The notes below the pieces were generated by a model that had not been told where the DNA came from, made no database searches, and was given only the letters and a program-made list of their open reading frames with translations. This document shows, one piece after another, positions 15,972-24,388 of a stretch of DNA of 64,000 bases (the first letter of the stretch is position 1; the number at the start of each line of letters is the position of its first letter). The position numbers and the translations under genes are program-made. Source of the DNA: Rhodoblastus sp. 17X3 (GTDB taxonomy: Bacteria > Pseudomonadota > Alphaproteobacteria > Rhizobiales > Beijerinckiaceae); contig NZ_JASHHX010000001.1 in NCBI RefSeq assembly GCF_030056575.1, positions 62,001 to 126,000 on the forward strand, given 5' to 3'.

Positions 15972-18967
15972 TCGTCCAGCGCAAGCAGGCCGGCGTCGCC
16001 GCCAAGCGACGCCCGGTTCACGCTGAGCGCGGTTTCCCGGCAGAAGCGGCGGAGATAGTCGGGGCCGCCTGCCTTGGGGCCGGTTCCGCTGAGGCCGAAG
16101 CCGCCGAAGGGCTGGCTGCCCACCACGGCGCCGATCATGTTGCGATTGACATAGAGATTGCCCGCCGGCGCCTTGCGCTCGAGTTCCGCGATGCGGCGTT
16201 CGATGCGCGTGTGCAGACCAAGGGTCAGGCCAAAGCCGGAGGCGGCGATCTCGTCGATCAGTTCCGAAAATTGCTCCGCTCGCCAGGTCGTCACATGAAG
16301 CACGGGGCCGAAGATTTCGCGGGTCAGGTCGCGCGGATGGTCGATTTTGACGATATGCGGCGCGACGAAATTGCCAAGGACCGGGGCCGCGCCTGCGAAG
16401 AGAATGCGCCCTGCCGCCGCGCATTGCGCGATATAGCAATCGAGGCTGGCTTTGGCCTCGGCGTCAATTACCGGGCCGACATGGGTGGCGATGTTGCGCG
16501 GGTCGCCGACGCGCAATTCGCGCGCGGCGCCGATCAGCATTTTTATCGTGGGCTCCGCAATGTCCTCCTGCAGGCACAAAAGCCGCAAGGCCGAGCAGCG
16601 TTGGCCCGCCGAGCGGAAGGCCGAAGTCACCGCGTCGTCGATCACCTGTTCGAGCAGGCCGGTGGAATCGACGATCATGGCGTTGATCCCGCCGGTTTCG
16701 GCGATCAGCGGGACGATCGGCCCGCCCCGCGCCGCCAGCGCGCGCTGGATCGCCTGCGCCGTCTCGACGGAGCCGGTGAAAGCAACGCCCGCCGTATGTG
16801 GATCGGACACGAGCGCCGCGCCGAGGGCGCCGTCGCCCGGCGCGCAGACCAGCGCGCCGTCCGGAACGCCCGCCGACTTGAACAGTTCGACCGCCGCGAC
16901 GGCGATGCGCGGCGTCTGTTCCGCCGGTTTGGCGACGGCGCAATTGCCCGCCGCCAGCGCCGCCGCGATCTGGCCGGAAAAGATCGCCAGCGGGAAATTC
17001 CACGGCGAGATGCAGACGAATACGCCGCGGCCGCGACGACTGAAGAGATTGTCTTCGCCGGTGACGCCGGGAAGGCGGGCTTCGGCGCAGAGTTTGCGCG
17101 CCTCGCTGGCGTAATAGCGGCAGAGGTCGGCGGTCTCCCGGACTTCCGCGACGGCGTCGTCCAAAGTCTTGCCGGCCTCTGCCTGCAACAGGGCGATCAA
17201 TTTTCCGCGCCGCGCTTCGATGAGATCAGCCGCACGCAACAGGCTGTCAGCGCGCTGATCGGCGGACGTCGCCTCCCAGGCCGCGAATGCTTTTTCCGCC
17301 CGCTCGATAGCGGCGCCGGGGCCAAGCGCGCGCGGTTCGATCGCCGCCAGCGCCTTGCGATGCGGCTCGATCTCGGCCAGCAAGGCGGCGAGCGCGGCGG
17401 AATCGCCGAATTCGACGCCAATGGAATTCTTGCGCTCCGGCGCGAACAGATCATGCGGGGTCAGCAATTGGGCGTGGCGCGCGCGTCCCGAGGCGCGCAG
17501 GCGCTCAAGGGGGTCCGCGAGCAATTCCTCCTGCGGATAATCCGGCTCGGCGGCGCGGGCGACGAAGGAAGCGTTGGCGCCGTTCTCGATCAGGCGCCGC
17601 ACCAGATAGGCGAGCAGCTCGCGATGCGGCCCGACCGGCGCATAGACCCGGCAGGCGACGCCCGAATGCGCCCGCAAGGCGTCGTGCAGCGCCTCGCCCA
17701 TGCCATGCAGCCGCTGGAATTCATAATCCGTCCGCCCCTTGGCGCGGGTGACGACGGCGGCGGCGGTCAGGGCGTTATGCGTGGCGATCTGCGGATAGAG
17801 ATGGGACGCGGCGAAGAGGCTTTCGGCGCAGGCGACAAAATTCAGATCGGTCATCGCCTTGCGGGTGAAGACGGGAAAATCCGCCAGCCCGCGCTCCTGC
17901 GCCCGCTTGATCTCGCTGTCCCAATAGGCGCCTTTGACCAGACGTACATTCATGCGCCGGCCAAGGCTTCGGGCGAGTTCCGCGACATGGTCGATCACCG
18001 CGCCGGCGCGTTTCTGATAGGCCTGGATGGCGAGCCCGAATCCCTCCCAGTCTCCGAGCGAAGGATCGGCGGCGACGCGGGCGATGATGTCGAGCGACAA
18101 TTCCAGCCGGTCGGCCTCCTCGGCGTCGACGGTCAGGCCGATATTTTTCTGCCGGGACAGTTGCGCCAGCTCCAGCAGGCGGGGCGTCAGCTCGGCGCGG
18201 ACGCGATCGGCGGAGATCGCCTCATATCGCGGGTGCAGGGCGGAGAGCTTGACCGAAATCCCGGGCCGTTGTGTGGGCGTCGCGCCTTCCTTCGTCCTGC
18301 CGATCGCGTCGATGGCGCGGTCATAGGCGTCGAAATGGGTTTCCGCGTCCAGCGCCGTGCGCGCGCCTTCGCCCAGCATGTCGAAGGAATGCAGGTCGCG
18401 CCGGCAACTTGGCGAGGCCGCCCGCGCCAACGCGGCTTCGATGGTTTCGCCGAACACGAAATGGCCGCCGAGCAGCCGCATCGCCTGCCGCGCGGCGCGG
18501 CGCAGCGCCGGGACGCCGAGCCGCCGCGCGAGGCCGGCGACGACGCGATGGGGCGAATCCTCCGCCTCGACGACGCGCGCTGAAAGACCCAGCGCGTAGG
18601 CGCTGGCCTGGACGAGCGGGGCGTGCGAAAGCGCGTGATGATGGTCGAAATCGCCGGCGGCCAGCTTGTCGGCGACGAGGAGGTCGGCGGTGGCGTTGTC
18701 CGGCGCGCGGACCAGCGCCTCGGCGAGCGCCATGATCGCGAGGCCCTCGTGCGACGAAAGCTTGAATTCCCGCAGGAAATCGTCGACGCCGCCGACGCCG
18801 GACGGCTTGGCGCGGATCGCGCGCAAAAGCTCCATTGCGAGCGCGCTTTCCGCTTCGCGCGCTTCAGGCCGCAGCGGCGCGGCGAGCCAGAGCGCGGCGA
18901 AGTCTTCGTCGGGCGGCGCGAAAGGCGCCAAAAAGGGTCTGGATGGAGCGAAGGGTTCGGATTTCAT
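15968..18967 (-). CDS. putA: Bifunctional proline dehydrogenase / 1-pyrroline-5-carboxylate dehydrogenase PutA
   Basis: The 999-residue enzyme oxidises proline to glutamate in two steps. The N-terminal half has the FAD-dependent proline dehydrogenase barrel (LTVDAEEADRLELS, RLVKGAYWDSEIKRA), and the C-terminal half is an aldehyde dehydrogenase with PWNFPLAIF, AETGGINAM and the nucleophile cysteine in SAGQRCSALR. No clear N-terminal ribbon-helix-helix DNA-binding domain is seen, so it is probably bifunctional rather than a repressor. I chose the start at 18967, before MKSEPFAPSRP; an upstream in-frame ATG at 19093 would overlap pth. It follows pth on the same strand. Confidence 0.94.
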   Translation of the reverse strand: MKSEPFAPSRPFLAPFAPPDEDFAALWLAAPLRPEAREAESALAMELLRAIRAKPSGVGGVDDFLREFKLSSHEGLAIMALAEALVRAPDNATADLLVADKLAAGDFDHHHALSHAPLVQASAYALGLSARVVEAEDSPHRVVAGLARRLGVPALRRAARQAMRLLGGHFVFGETIEAALARAASPSCRRDLHSFDMLGEGARTALDAETHFDAYDRAIDAIGRTKEGATPTQRPGISVKLSALHPRYEAISADRVRAELTPRLLELAQLSRQKNIGLTVDAEEADRLELSLDIIARVAADPSLGDWEGFGLAIQAYQKRAGAVIDHVAELARSLGRRMNVRLVKGAYWDSEIKRAQERGLADFPVFTRKAMTDLNFVACAESLFAASHLYPQIATHNALTAAAVVTRAKGRTDYEFQRLHGMGEALHDALRAHSGVACRVYAPVGPHRELLAYLVRRLIENGANASFVARAAEPDYPQEELLADPLERLRASGRARHAQLLTPHDLFAPERKNSIGVEFGDSAALAALLAEIEPHRKALAAIEPRALGPGAAIERAEKAFAAWEATSADQRADSLLRAADLIEARRGKLIALLQAEAGKTLDDAVAEVRETADLCRYYASEARKLCAEARLPGVTGEDNLFSRRGRGVFVCISPWNFPLAIFSGQIAAALAAGNCAVAKPAEQTPRIAVAAVELFKSAGVPDGALVCAPGDGALGAALVSDPHTAGVAFTGSVETAQAIQRALAARGGPIVPLIAETGGINAMIVDSTGLLEQVIDDAVTSAFRSAGQRCSALRLLCLQEDIAEPTIKMLIGAARELRVGDPRNIATHVGPVIDAEAKASLDCYIAQCAAAGRILFAGAAPVLGNFVAPHIVKIDHPRDLTREIFGPVLHVTTWRAEQFSELIDEIAASGFGLTLGLHTRIERRIAELERKAPAGNLYVNRNMIGAVVGSQPFGGFGLSGTGPKAGGPDYLRRFCRETALSVNRASLGGDAGLLALDD

Positions 18968-19013
18968 GCGCGCTGCCCGCAGCTGAACGGCGCCATCATA
19001 GCAAAGGTTGGGA

Positions 19014-19592
19014 TTAAAAGCCCGCGGCCTGCATGGCCTCGTGAATCCGGGTCTGGAACAGGCCATCGTCGCCCTTGGCGAGCGTCGCGGCATTTTTCGC
19101 GATCGCCTCGCACAGGGCCTCGACCCAGGGCTTGTCCGATTTGGCGAAATCGCTCAGCACATGGCCGTGGACCAGAGCCTTGTCGCCGGGATGGCCGATG
19201 CCGAGCCGCACGCGGCGATAATCGCCGCCCATATGCGCGGTGATGGAGCGCAACCCGTTGTGGCCGGCGTCGCCGCCGCCGCGCTTGATCCGCAGCTTGC
19301 CAGAGGCGAGGTCCAGCTCGTCATGGAACACGACGATGTCGGCAAGCGGAATCTTGTGAAAGCGCGCGGCCTCGGCCACGGCGCGGCCGCTCTCGTTCAT
19401 GTAGGTTTCGGGCTTCAGCAGCAGCGCGCGTTCGCCGCCAAGCCGCGCTTCGCTGAATTCGCCGTGGAATTTCTTGCGGAAGGGCGCGCCCTCGCAGGCG
19501 CGGGCGATGGCGTCGACCGCCATGAAGCCGATATTATGCCGGTTGCCGGCGTAGCTCTTTCCGGGATTGCCCAATCCGACGAGCAGCAGCAT
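19014..19592 (-). CDS. pth: Peptidyl-tRNA hydrolase
   Basis: The 192-residue enzyme frees tRNA from prematurely released peptidyl-tRNA. It begins with [21 protein letters not shown], whose histidine is catalytic, and contains FHDELDL with the catalytic Asp, plus the substrate-binding [13 protein letters not shown]. Length is normal. It lies downstream of rplY, as in most Rhizobiales, though the usual next gene ychF is replaced here by putA. Confidence 0.97.
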   Translation of the reverse strand: MLLLVGLGNPGKSYAGNRHNIGFMAVDAIARACEGAPFRKKFHGEFSEARLGGERALLLKPETYMNESGRAVAEAARFHKIPLADIVVFHDELDLASGKLRIKRGGGDAGHNGLRSITAHMGGDYRRVRLGIGHPGDKALVHGHVLSDFAKSDKPWVEALCEAIAKNAATLAKGDDGLFQTRIHEAMQAAGF

Positions 19593-19631
19593 GGCAAAGG
19601 CTCTTGTCTGAAATCACTTGCCGGAAAAAGA

Positions 19632-19690
19632 ACCGCCCGCCGGATCCTTGGGGAAGGACGCCCGTCTTTCGACGGGCCTTGGCGGGCGGC
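19632..19690. repeat. Compound hairpin with palindromic core, between rplY and pth
   Basis: An outer inverted repeat, CCGCCCGCC (19633-19641) with GGCGGGCGG (19681-19689), encloses the 21-base core (19657-19677) also found at 7723 and, inverted, at 50840. The inner hairpin CCCGTC-TTTC-GACGGG is perfect. It probably modulates transcription or mRNA decay between rplY and pth. Confidence 0.7.
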
Positions 19691-19712
19691 GCAATATTTT
19701 GGAACCAGAAGC

Positions 19713-20351
19713 TTACTTCTTGCCCTTGGCCGGAGCGGCCGCAGCCGCTGCGGCCGCCGCAGCTTCCGCCTCCGCCGCCGCGGCGCCGCCGGCGGGCGGC
19801 GAGATCGTCGCGATGGTGAAGTTCGACTTGTCGACCGGGGTCACGCCCTCGGGAAGGGCGATCGAACCGATGTGCACCGAATCGTTGAAGTCGAGGCCGG
19901 TGAGGTCGGCGGTGATGGATTCCGGGATGTTGTCGGCCGGAACCAGCAGTTCGACCGTGTGCAGCACGATGTTGATCGAGCCGCCGCGCTTGATGCCGGG
20001 CGCGGTTTCCACATTGACGAAATGCACCGGCACGCCGACCTTGAGCTTGGAGCCGGACTTCAGGCGCAGGAAATCGACATGCATCGGGGTGTCGCGCACG
20101 ACGTCCAGCTGATAGTCGCGCGGAATGGCGCGCTCGGCCTTGCCGTCGATCTCGATTTCGAAAATCGTGGTCAGGAAGTGGCCCGCGTAGATCAGCTTGT
20201 GAACGTCGCGGTAGGAAAGCGAAATCGGCGTCGCCGCTTCGCCGCCGCCATAAATGACGGCTGGAATTCTGCCTTCACGACGAACGCTGCGGGCGGCCCC
20301 CTTGCCGGTCCCGCTGCGAACCGTGGCGGCGAGTTTCTTGATCTCGGCCAT
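19713..20351 (-). CDS. rplY: 50S ribosomal protein L25 (Ctc form)
   Basis: The 212-residue protein binds 5S rRNA in the large subunit. The N-terminal L25 domain is recognisable from [22 protein letters not shown], followed by the longer TL5/Ctc C-terminal beta domain ([19 protein letters not shown]). The chain ends in an Ala-rich low-complexity tail and AKGKK. A sigma-70 promoter and an inverted repeat sit in the upstream leader, and AAAGGA lies before the ATG. It is probably co-transcribed with pth. Confidence 0.96.
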   Translation of the reverse strand: MAEIKKLAATVRSGTGKGAARSVRREGRIPAVIYGGGEAATPISLSYRDVHKLIYAGHFLTTIFEIEIDGKAERAIPRDYQLDVVRDTPMHVDFLRLKSGSKLKVGVPVHFVNVETAPGIKRGGSINIVLHTVELLVPADNIPESITADLTGLDFNDSVHIGSIALPEGVTPVDKSNFTIATISPPAGGAAAAEAEAAAAAAAAAAPAKGKK

Positions 20352-20360
20352 AGTTCAATC

Positions 20361-20445
20361 CTTTATAAAGCCGCGCTCACGCCTCCAGGGGTGTCGGAAA
20401 CGAACGCGAAGCGCGGCTTATAAAAGGCGAGCGCCCTCATGGCAA
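20361..20445 (-). promoter_or_regulatory. rplY promoter and leader inverted repeat
   Basis: On the minus strand TTGCCA (20445-20440) and TATAAG (20422-20417) are exactly 17 bases apart, a good sigma-70 promoter. The -10 region and the ribosome-binding site sit in the two arms of an imperfect inverted repeat (20361-20377 and 20410-20426, about 14 of 17 matching). If only the downstream arm is transcribed it cannot fold, so the repeat may be a DNA site or a palindromic coincidence of TATAA-like sequences. Confidence 0.55.
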
Positions 20446-20456
20446 GGCGCGTGGGC

Positions 20457-21332
20457 TTATTTCGCGAGAACGCGGGCCAGGATCGCGTCGAGCTTGCCCA
20501 CCAATTCCAGGTCCCAGGCGTCGCGCGCGGTGACCAGCGCGTAATCCAGCGCGCGGTCGGAGCCGATCGGGCAGGGCGCGTGTTCGGCAGGAAAATCCTG
20601 CATCAGCCGGGCGAGCAGTTTCGAGGCCTTTTCCGCGTTGGATTTCACCACGGCGAGAATGTCGTGGACCTCGACCGCCGCGATATCGTCGCGCCAGCAA
20701 TCGTAATCCGTCACCATGGCGAGCGTGGCGTAGGACATTTCCGCCTCGCGGGCGAGCTTGGCCTCGGGCAGGCCGGTCATGCCGATGACATGATAGTCGG
20801 CGGCCTTGTAGCCGAGCGATTCCGCGCGCGAGGAGAATTGCGGCCCCTCCATGCAGACATAGGTCCCGCCCTTGATGATGTCGATCCGCTCGGCATGGGC
20901 GGCGGCGACGATGCGCTGCTGCAGCAGCGGCGCGACGGGATGCGCCATCGAGACATGGGCGACGCAGCCATTGCCGAAGAAGGAGGATTGCCGGCCAAAA
21001 GTGCGGTCGACGAACTGGTCCACGGCGACGAACAGGCCGGGCGGCAGCTCCTCGCGGAACGAGCCGCAGGCGGAGACGGAAATGACGTCGGTCACGCCGA
21101 CCCGCTTGAGGGCGTCGATATTGGCGCGGTAATTGATGCCCGAGGGCGACAGCCGATGGCCGCGGCCATGACGGGGCAGGAAGACGGCCTGTGTGCCGCC
21201 GATGCGGCCAAAGCGCAGCAGGTCCGAAGGTTCGCCCCAGGGGGTCGCCACAGCTTCCTCGCGGACGTCCTCCAGGCCGGGCAGGTCATAGACGCCGGAG
21301 CCGCCGATAATTCCGAGAAGCGCTTTGGTCAT
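20457..21332 (-). CDS. mtnP: S-methyl-5'-thioadenosine phosphorylase
   Basis: The 291-residue enzyme splits methylthioadenosine into adenine and methylthioribose-1-phosphate in methionine salvage. It begins LLGIIGGSGVYDLPG, and contains PRHGRGHRLSP and the MEGPQFSSRAES block of trimeric MTA/purine nucleoside phosphorylases. The start at 21332 has AGGTGA seven bases upstream; longer in-frame readings run into a tandem repeat and a hairpin and are not credible. It is a further sulfur-recycling gene, though 7 kb from the encapsulin locus. Confidence 0.93.
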   Translation of the reverse strand: MTKALLGIIGGSGVYDLPGLEDVREEAVATPWGEPSDLLRFGRIGGTQAVFLPRHGRGHRLSPSGINYRANIDALKRVGVTDVISVSACGSFREELPPGLFVAVDQFVDRTFGRQSSFFGNGCVAHVSMAHPVAPLLQQRIVAAAHAERIDIIKGGTYVCMEGPQFSSRAESLGYKAADYHVIGMTGLPEAKLAREAEMSYATLAMVTDYDCWRDDIAAVEVHDILAVVKSNAEKASKLLARLMQDFPAEHAPCPIGSDRALDYALVTARDAWDLELVGKLDAILARVLAK

Positions 21333-21410
21333 TTTGGCGTCACCTTTGGGCCGATTCTTCTGGGCCGATTCCTGGGGCGGCAAAGTGGCGCAAGCCTGGC
21401 GGGCGGGCAA

Positions 21411-21494
21411 GCCCCCGGCAAGGAGAAACAAGCCCCCGGCAAGGAGAAAGAGGCCCCCGGCAGGGAGAAAGAGGCCCCCGGCAGGGAGAAATGC
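21411..21494. repeat. 21-bp tandem repeat, four copies, upstream of mtnP
   Basis: Four near-identical 21-base units start at 21411, 21432, 21453 and 21474, each beginning GCCCCCGGCA and continuing with GGGAGAAA or AGGAGAAA. They lie between the mtnP start and the candidate RNA. Translation in the mtnP frame would give a repeated hydrophobic heptapeptide, but there is no sign that it is translated. Confidence 0.85.
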
Positions 21495-21508
21495 GCCCTG
21501 TTCAGGAC

Positions 21509-21629
21509 AAAAAAAACCGGACGCTTTCGCGTCCGGCATCGCCCACACAAGGCAGGGCGTAGTCTTTTCCACACGGAGACAGCAGGGGAGGACAGCTGGT
21601 CCGTTTGTGGAGTGATATGTGTATGCCCT
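21509..21629 (-). ncRNA. Candidate small RNA with anti-Shine-Dalgarno loop and intrinsic terminator
   Basis: On the minus strand this region has a long hairpin (21629-21554) closed by AGGGC/GCCCT, with inner helices CCAC/GTGG, ACGGA/TCCGT and CAGC/GCTG, and an 11-base loop TGTCCTCCCCT. A perfect terminator follows (CCGGACGC-GAAA-GCGTCCGG then eight T, 21536-21509). TTGCGA (21656-21651) and CAATAG (21633-21628) form a weak promoter 17 bases apart. No minus-strand gene needs this terminator. Alternatives are an attenuator leader of mtnP or a divergent 6S-like RNA. Confidence 0.5.
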
Positions 21630-21760
21630 ATTGTGCGGCGCACAACAATTTCGCAAACAGCGGGGCTGCCATGCGACTATTGCATAGCTTGCTTTTCCGC
21701 GCTCTGTCTTGCTCGCGCTCCAGTCAGGCGCCAAAGTCCCCGCCGGCAGCGGAGACATAG

Positions 21761-22756
21761 ATGGATCTTGTGACATTCGAGGATTTTCGCCTGGGCGAGA
21801 CGAGGGTTTATGGCGATTATCTGATTGACGAGGCGGAGCTTCTGGCTTTTTCCGCCGCTTATGACGCGCAGCCCTTCCATCTCGACGCCGAGGCGGCGAA
21901 GGAGACGATTCTCGGTGGGCTGGCGGCGTCCGGCTGGCAGGTCTGCTCCGCGCTGATGCGCATGATGATCGATGATTGGCTCGGCGAAAGCTCCGTTTTG
22001 GCCGGAATCGGCATTGAGGACAACCGCTGGCTGGCCCCGGTCCGCGCCGGCGACCGCTTGACCGCCCACACTACGACGCTGGAGAAATCGGACTTGCGCT
22101 CGCGGCCTGGCGCCGGAATCGTCAAGGTCCGGACGTCGTTGCGCAATCAGGATGGCCGCGAGGTCATGACCCAGACAATTTCGAACCTGTTCGCGCGCAG
22201 GACGCCGCTCGCCGAACCGCCGGCGAGCGCGGCGCGCCGCTCCGCGCCGAAGGCCCAGGACGCCGCGCCTCCGGAGCGGATCGACGATCCGGCCGCCGCC
22301 ATGCCGGAAGATTTCGCGCGGGCGCGCGTCGGCGCCTATGCGGAATTAGGCGAGACCCTGTTCACCGCCGACGTGATCCGCGATTACGCGCTGAAATTTG
22401 ATCCTGCGCCGTTCCATGTCGATGAAGAGGCCGGCGAGGCGCATTTTCTGGGCGCCATGTCGGCGGCGGGGCTGCACACGGCCTCATGCTGGATGAGCCA
22501 TTTCATCGAGACGCGCCACCGTCTTGGAGGCGGCAAACTGGCCAGCCGCGCGTCGCCGGGTTTCAGGGACATGTTGTGGCGCCGTCCGGTCCTCATCGGC
22601 GACCGCGTTGCTTTTTCCACCCAGGTTATAGCCAAGCGCGAGACGTCCAAACCCGGCCTCGGCCTCATCACCAGCCACAATCGAGGCGTCAACCAGCGCG
22701 GCGAACTCGTGATTGAATTCGTCGCCTCGATTTTCGCGCCGGTTGAGCCAGCCTGA
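21761..22756 (+). CDS. Double MaoC-like hot-dog domain protein
   Basis: The 331-residue protein carries two MaoC-type hot-dog domains joined by an Ala/Pro-rich linker near residues 148-180. Each has the hydratase-type segment: DAQPFHLDAEAA in the first and DPAPFHVDEEAG in the second, with the Asp/His pair expected of R-specific enoyl-CoA hydratases. The first domain continues GGLAASGWQV and the second GAMSAAGLHT. The substrate is unknown; most relatives act on short acyl-CoAs. It is divergent from the mtnP leader and converges on the SGNH gene. Confidence 0.85.
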   Translation: MDLVTFEDFRLGETRVYGDYLIDEAELLAFSAAYDAQPFHLDAEAAKETILGGLAASGWQVCSALMRMMIDDWLGESSVLAGIGIEDNRWLAPVRAGDRLTAHTTTLEKSDLRSRPGAGIVKVRTSLRNQDGREVMTQTISNLFARRTPLAEPPASAARRSAPKAQDAAPPERIDDPAAAMPEDFARARVGAYAELGETLFTADVIRDYALKFDPAPFHVDEEAGEAHFLGAMSAAGLHTASCWMSHFIETRHRLGGGKLASRASPGFRDMLWRRPVLIGDRVAFSTQVIAKRETSKPGLGLITSHNRGVNQRGELVIEFVASIFAPVEPA

Positions 22757-22775
22757 TCGTCGCTATTGAGGGGCG

Positions 22776-22865
22776 GTCCTACTCGGGCCCATCCTACTTC
22801 GGGGGCCAGTTCTACTTGGGGGGCCAGTTCTACTTGGGGGGCCAGTTCTACTTGGGGGGCCAGGC
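22776..22865. repeat. 18-bp tandem repeat at the 3' end of the SGNH hydrolase gene
   Basis: Three copies of the 18-base unit CTACTTGGGGGGCCAGTT start at 22812, 22830 and 22848; a fourth at 22794 has one mismatch, and a degenerate copy lies further left. Read on the minus strand in the SGNH frame, every unit encodes Trp-Pro-Pro-Lys-stop-Asn, so the gene ends in a series of duplicated stop codons. Confidence 0.9.
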
Positions 22866-24017
22866 GAAATCGTCGGCGCGGCCGGGCTGCGCGGGGGCGG
22901 CCTCCAGCGTCTTGGGCTGGGCGCGGCCGGCGGGCGGCGCCGCGAGCGCGCCGCCGGGAGAGACCGCTGATTCGGTGAGGCTTTCGATCTTACCGGCGAT
23001 GGGCTTCGGTGGCGGCGCGACGGGCGCCGCGGCCTCGGGCGCGGCGGGGGGCGCGGTTTCATTGCCCCCGCCTGGCGGCGCGGGCGTCGCGGGGGCCTCG
23101 GGTGCGGCGCCTGCGGGCGTCTCGGGCGGTTGCAGGGCGGCTTCGAGCAATTTCCGGATTTCGGGCTCGACGAAATGCGCGGCCTTGCGCGCGCCGGCTT
23201 TGTTGAAATGGACGCCGTCGGCGGCGCGCAACCGGACGATGACGCCGTTCACGTCGGGGCCGGATGCGCGATAGACGGAATTTTCGTCAGAAAAGGCCTC
23301 CCAGAGATCGACATAATGCGCGCCCTGCGCCTCGGCATATTGTCTGTCGATATCATTGAAGACCAGCGCGGCGTTGGAGAGAGATTCGCTGCGCATGATC
23401 GGCTGGCCGACCCAGATCAGGGGAACTTTCTTTTCACGGAAGATCGCGGCGAGCTCCTCGGCCCTCTTGGCGTAGATTTCATTGAACGGCTTGCTCAGCG
23501 GGTCCGGGCTGGGCTCGCCGCCGAGCCGCAGCTTCTGATTGTCATTGATCCCGATCTGGACCACGGCGGCGTCGAAATGTTGCGGCCCGTCGAGCAGGCT
23601 CCGCGCCGCCGCGCGCCAGTCATAAAAATCGCTGCGGACAAGGCCGGTGTCTTCCTTCGCCTTGTTGACGACCGCCACGCGATGGTCGCCCGCGAAGGCT
23701 TCGGCGAGGCCTTGGGCCAGCATATTGGCCTGGCTGTCGCCGATGACCGCGATGAAGAAGGTCGGCGCCTGCTTGGCGGTCTGCCCGTCGCCGCCTTGAG
23801 CGCCCGCATTGGCCGGATTGGGCGCCGTCGCGGCGGGCTTGGGCTTGGGGCGATGGATCGGTCGCGGCCTCGGCTCCTCGGGCGGCCGGGCGCGGCGGGG
23901 CGCGAAGACCGAGCCGAAAAAGTCGGAGAACGGATTTTGCGCCGTCGCCGGGGGAGCCGAGCCGGCCAGGCAGACAAGCGCGAGCATGAGGACGGACAGA
24001 CGGCGGAGGAGCGGCAT
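22848..24017 (-). CDS. SGNH/GDSL hydrolase family protein (DUF459-like)
   Basis: The 389-residue exported protein starts with a signal peptide (LLRRLSVLMLALVCLAGSA), followed by a Pro-rich linker to about residue 90. The SGNH core has the nucleophile block VIGDSQANML, the Asn block GINDNQKL and the C-terminal catalytic DGVHF. The last 100 residues are Pro/Ala-rich and low in complexity. The family is probably an esterase or O-acetylhydrolase acting on envelope polymers; the substrate is unknown. The stop codon lies within an 18-base tandem repeat. Confidence 0.85.
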   Translation of the reverse strand: MPLLRRLSVLMLALVCLAGSAPPATAQNPFSDFFGSVFAPRRARPPEEPRPRPIHRPKPKPAATAPNPANAGAQGGDGQTAKQAPTFFIAVIGDSQANMLAQGLAEAFAGDHRVAVVNKAKEDTGLVRSDFYDWRAAARSLLDGPQHFDAAVVQIGINDNQKLRLGGEPSPDPLSKPFNEIYAKRAEELAAIFREKKVPLIWVGQPIMRSESLSNAALVFNDIDRQYAEAQGAHYVDLWEAFSDENSVYRASGPDVNGVIVRLRAADGVHFNKAGARKAAHFVEPEIRKLLEAALQPPETPAGAAPEAPATPAPPGGGNETAPPAAPEAAAPVAPPPKPIAGKIESLTESAVSPGGALAAPPAGRAQPKTLEAAPAQPGRADDFAWPPK

Positions 24018-24055
24018 GGAGCGATGCTAGCCGATTCCGCCGGGCGAAGCGAGCG

Positions 24056-24259
24056 TCAGGCCCTCTTGAGGCGCATTTCAATGTCGGAGGTCGCCGACAT
24101 TACCCGGCTGGGGTTGAGAGTGAGCGAAACGAGGCCGAAACCGATCGCCATCAGCATCACGAGGCGGACGAATTGCTGCCAGCGGCAAGCCGCCGGACTA
24201 TCCACGCGGCGCCGGCGCGCCACGGAGAATTCCTCGGACTTGATCGCTTCCTGAATCAT
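24056..24259 (-). CDS. Small single-pass membrane protein, 67 aa
   Basis: I do not recognise this small protein. It has a basic N-terminal region (SVARRRRVDSP), one hydrophobic segment (FVRLVMLMAIGFGLVSLTL) and a short charged tail (SDIEMRLKRA). GGGGAGA lies about eight bases before the ATG at 24259, which supports translation and rules against the upstream ATG at 24313. It is 38 bases upstream of the SGNH hydrolase on the same strand and may be in its operon. Confidence 0.6.
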   Translation of the reverse strand: MIQEAIKSEEFSVARRRRVDSPAACRWQQFVRLVMLMAIGFGLVSLTLNPSRVMSATSDIEMRLKRA

Positions 24260-24388
24260 GGCTCGATCTCCCCAACGGGATCGGCGCGCCGCCTCTGGCC
24301 GCGCCCTCAACAAGGCTAGGACTTCAGGCTTAACAGAGCATTAACCATCCGGGGGCGGCCACGTTTATGACGCGCTGGATTGGGTGCG

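Noticed and set aside
16211-18583. A 790-codon plus-strand open frame opposite putA
   Set aside because: putA has all catalytic motifs on the minus strand; the opposite reading is Arg/Gly/Asp-rich with no recognisable domain.
21411-21494. Possible CRISPR array
   Set aside because: The units are directly adjacent with no unique spacers, so this is a minisatellite. The same applies to 22776-22865.
21509-21629. 6S RNA
   Set aside because: The length and single-hairpin form are partly compatible, but I could not identify the conserved central bubble, so it is listed only as a candidate small RNA.
21333-21776. N-terminal extension of mtnP giving a 439-residue protein
   Set aside because: It would translate through an intrinsic terminator and a minisatellite, and MtnP homologues begin at the 21332 start, which has a good ribosome-binding site.
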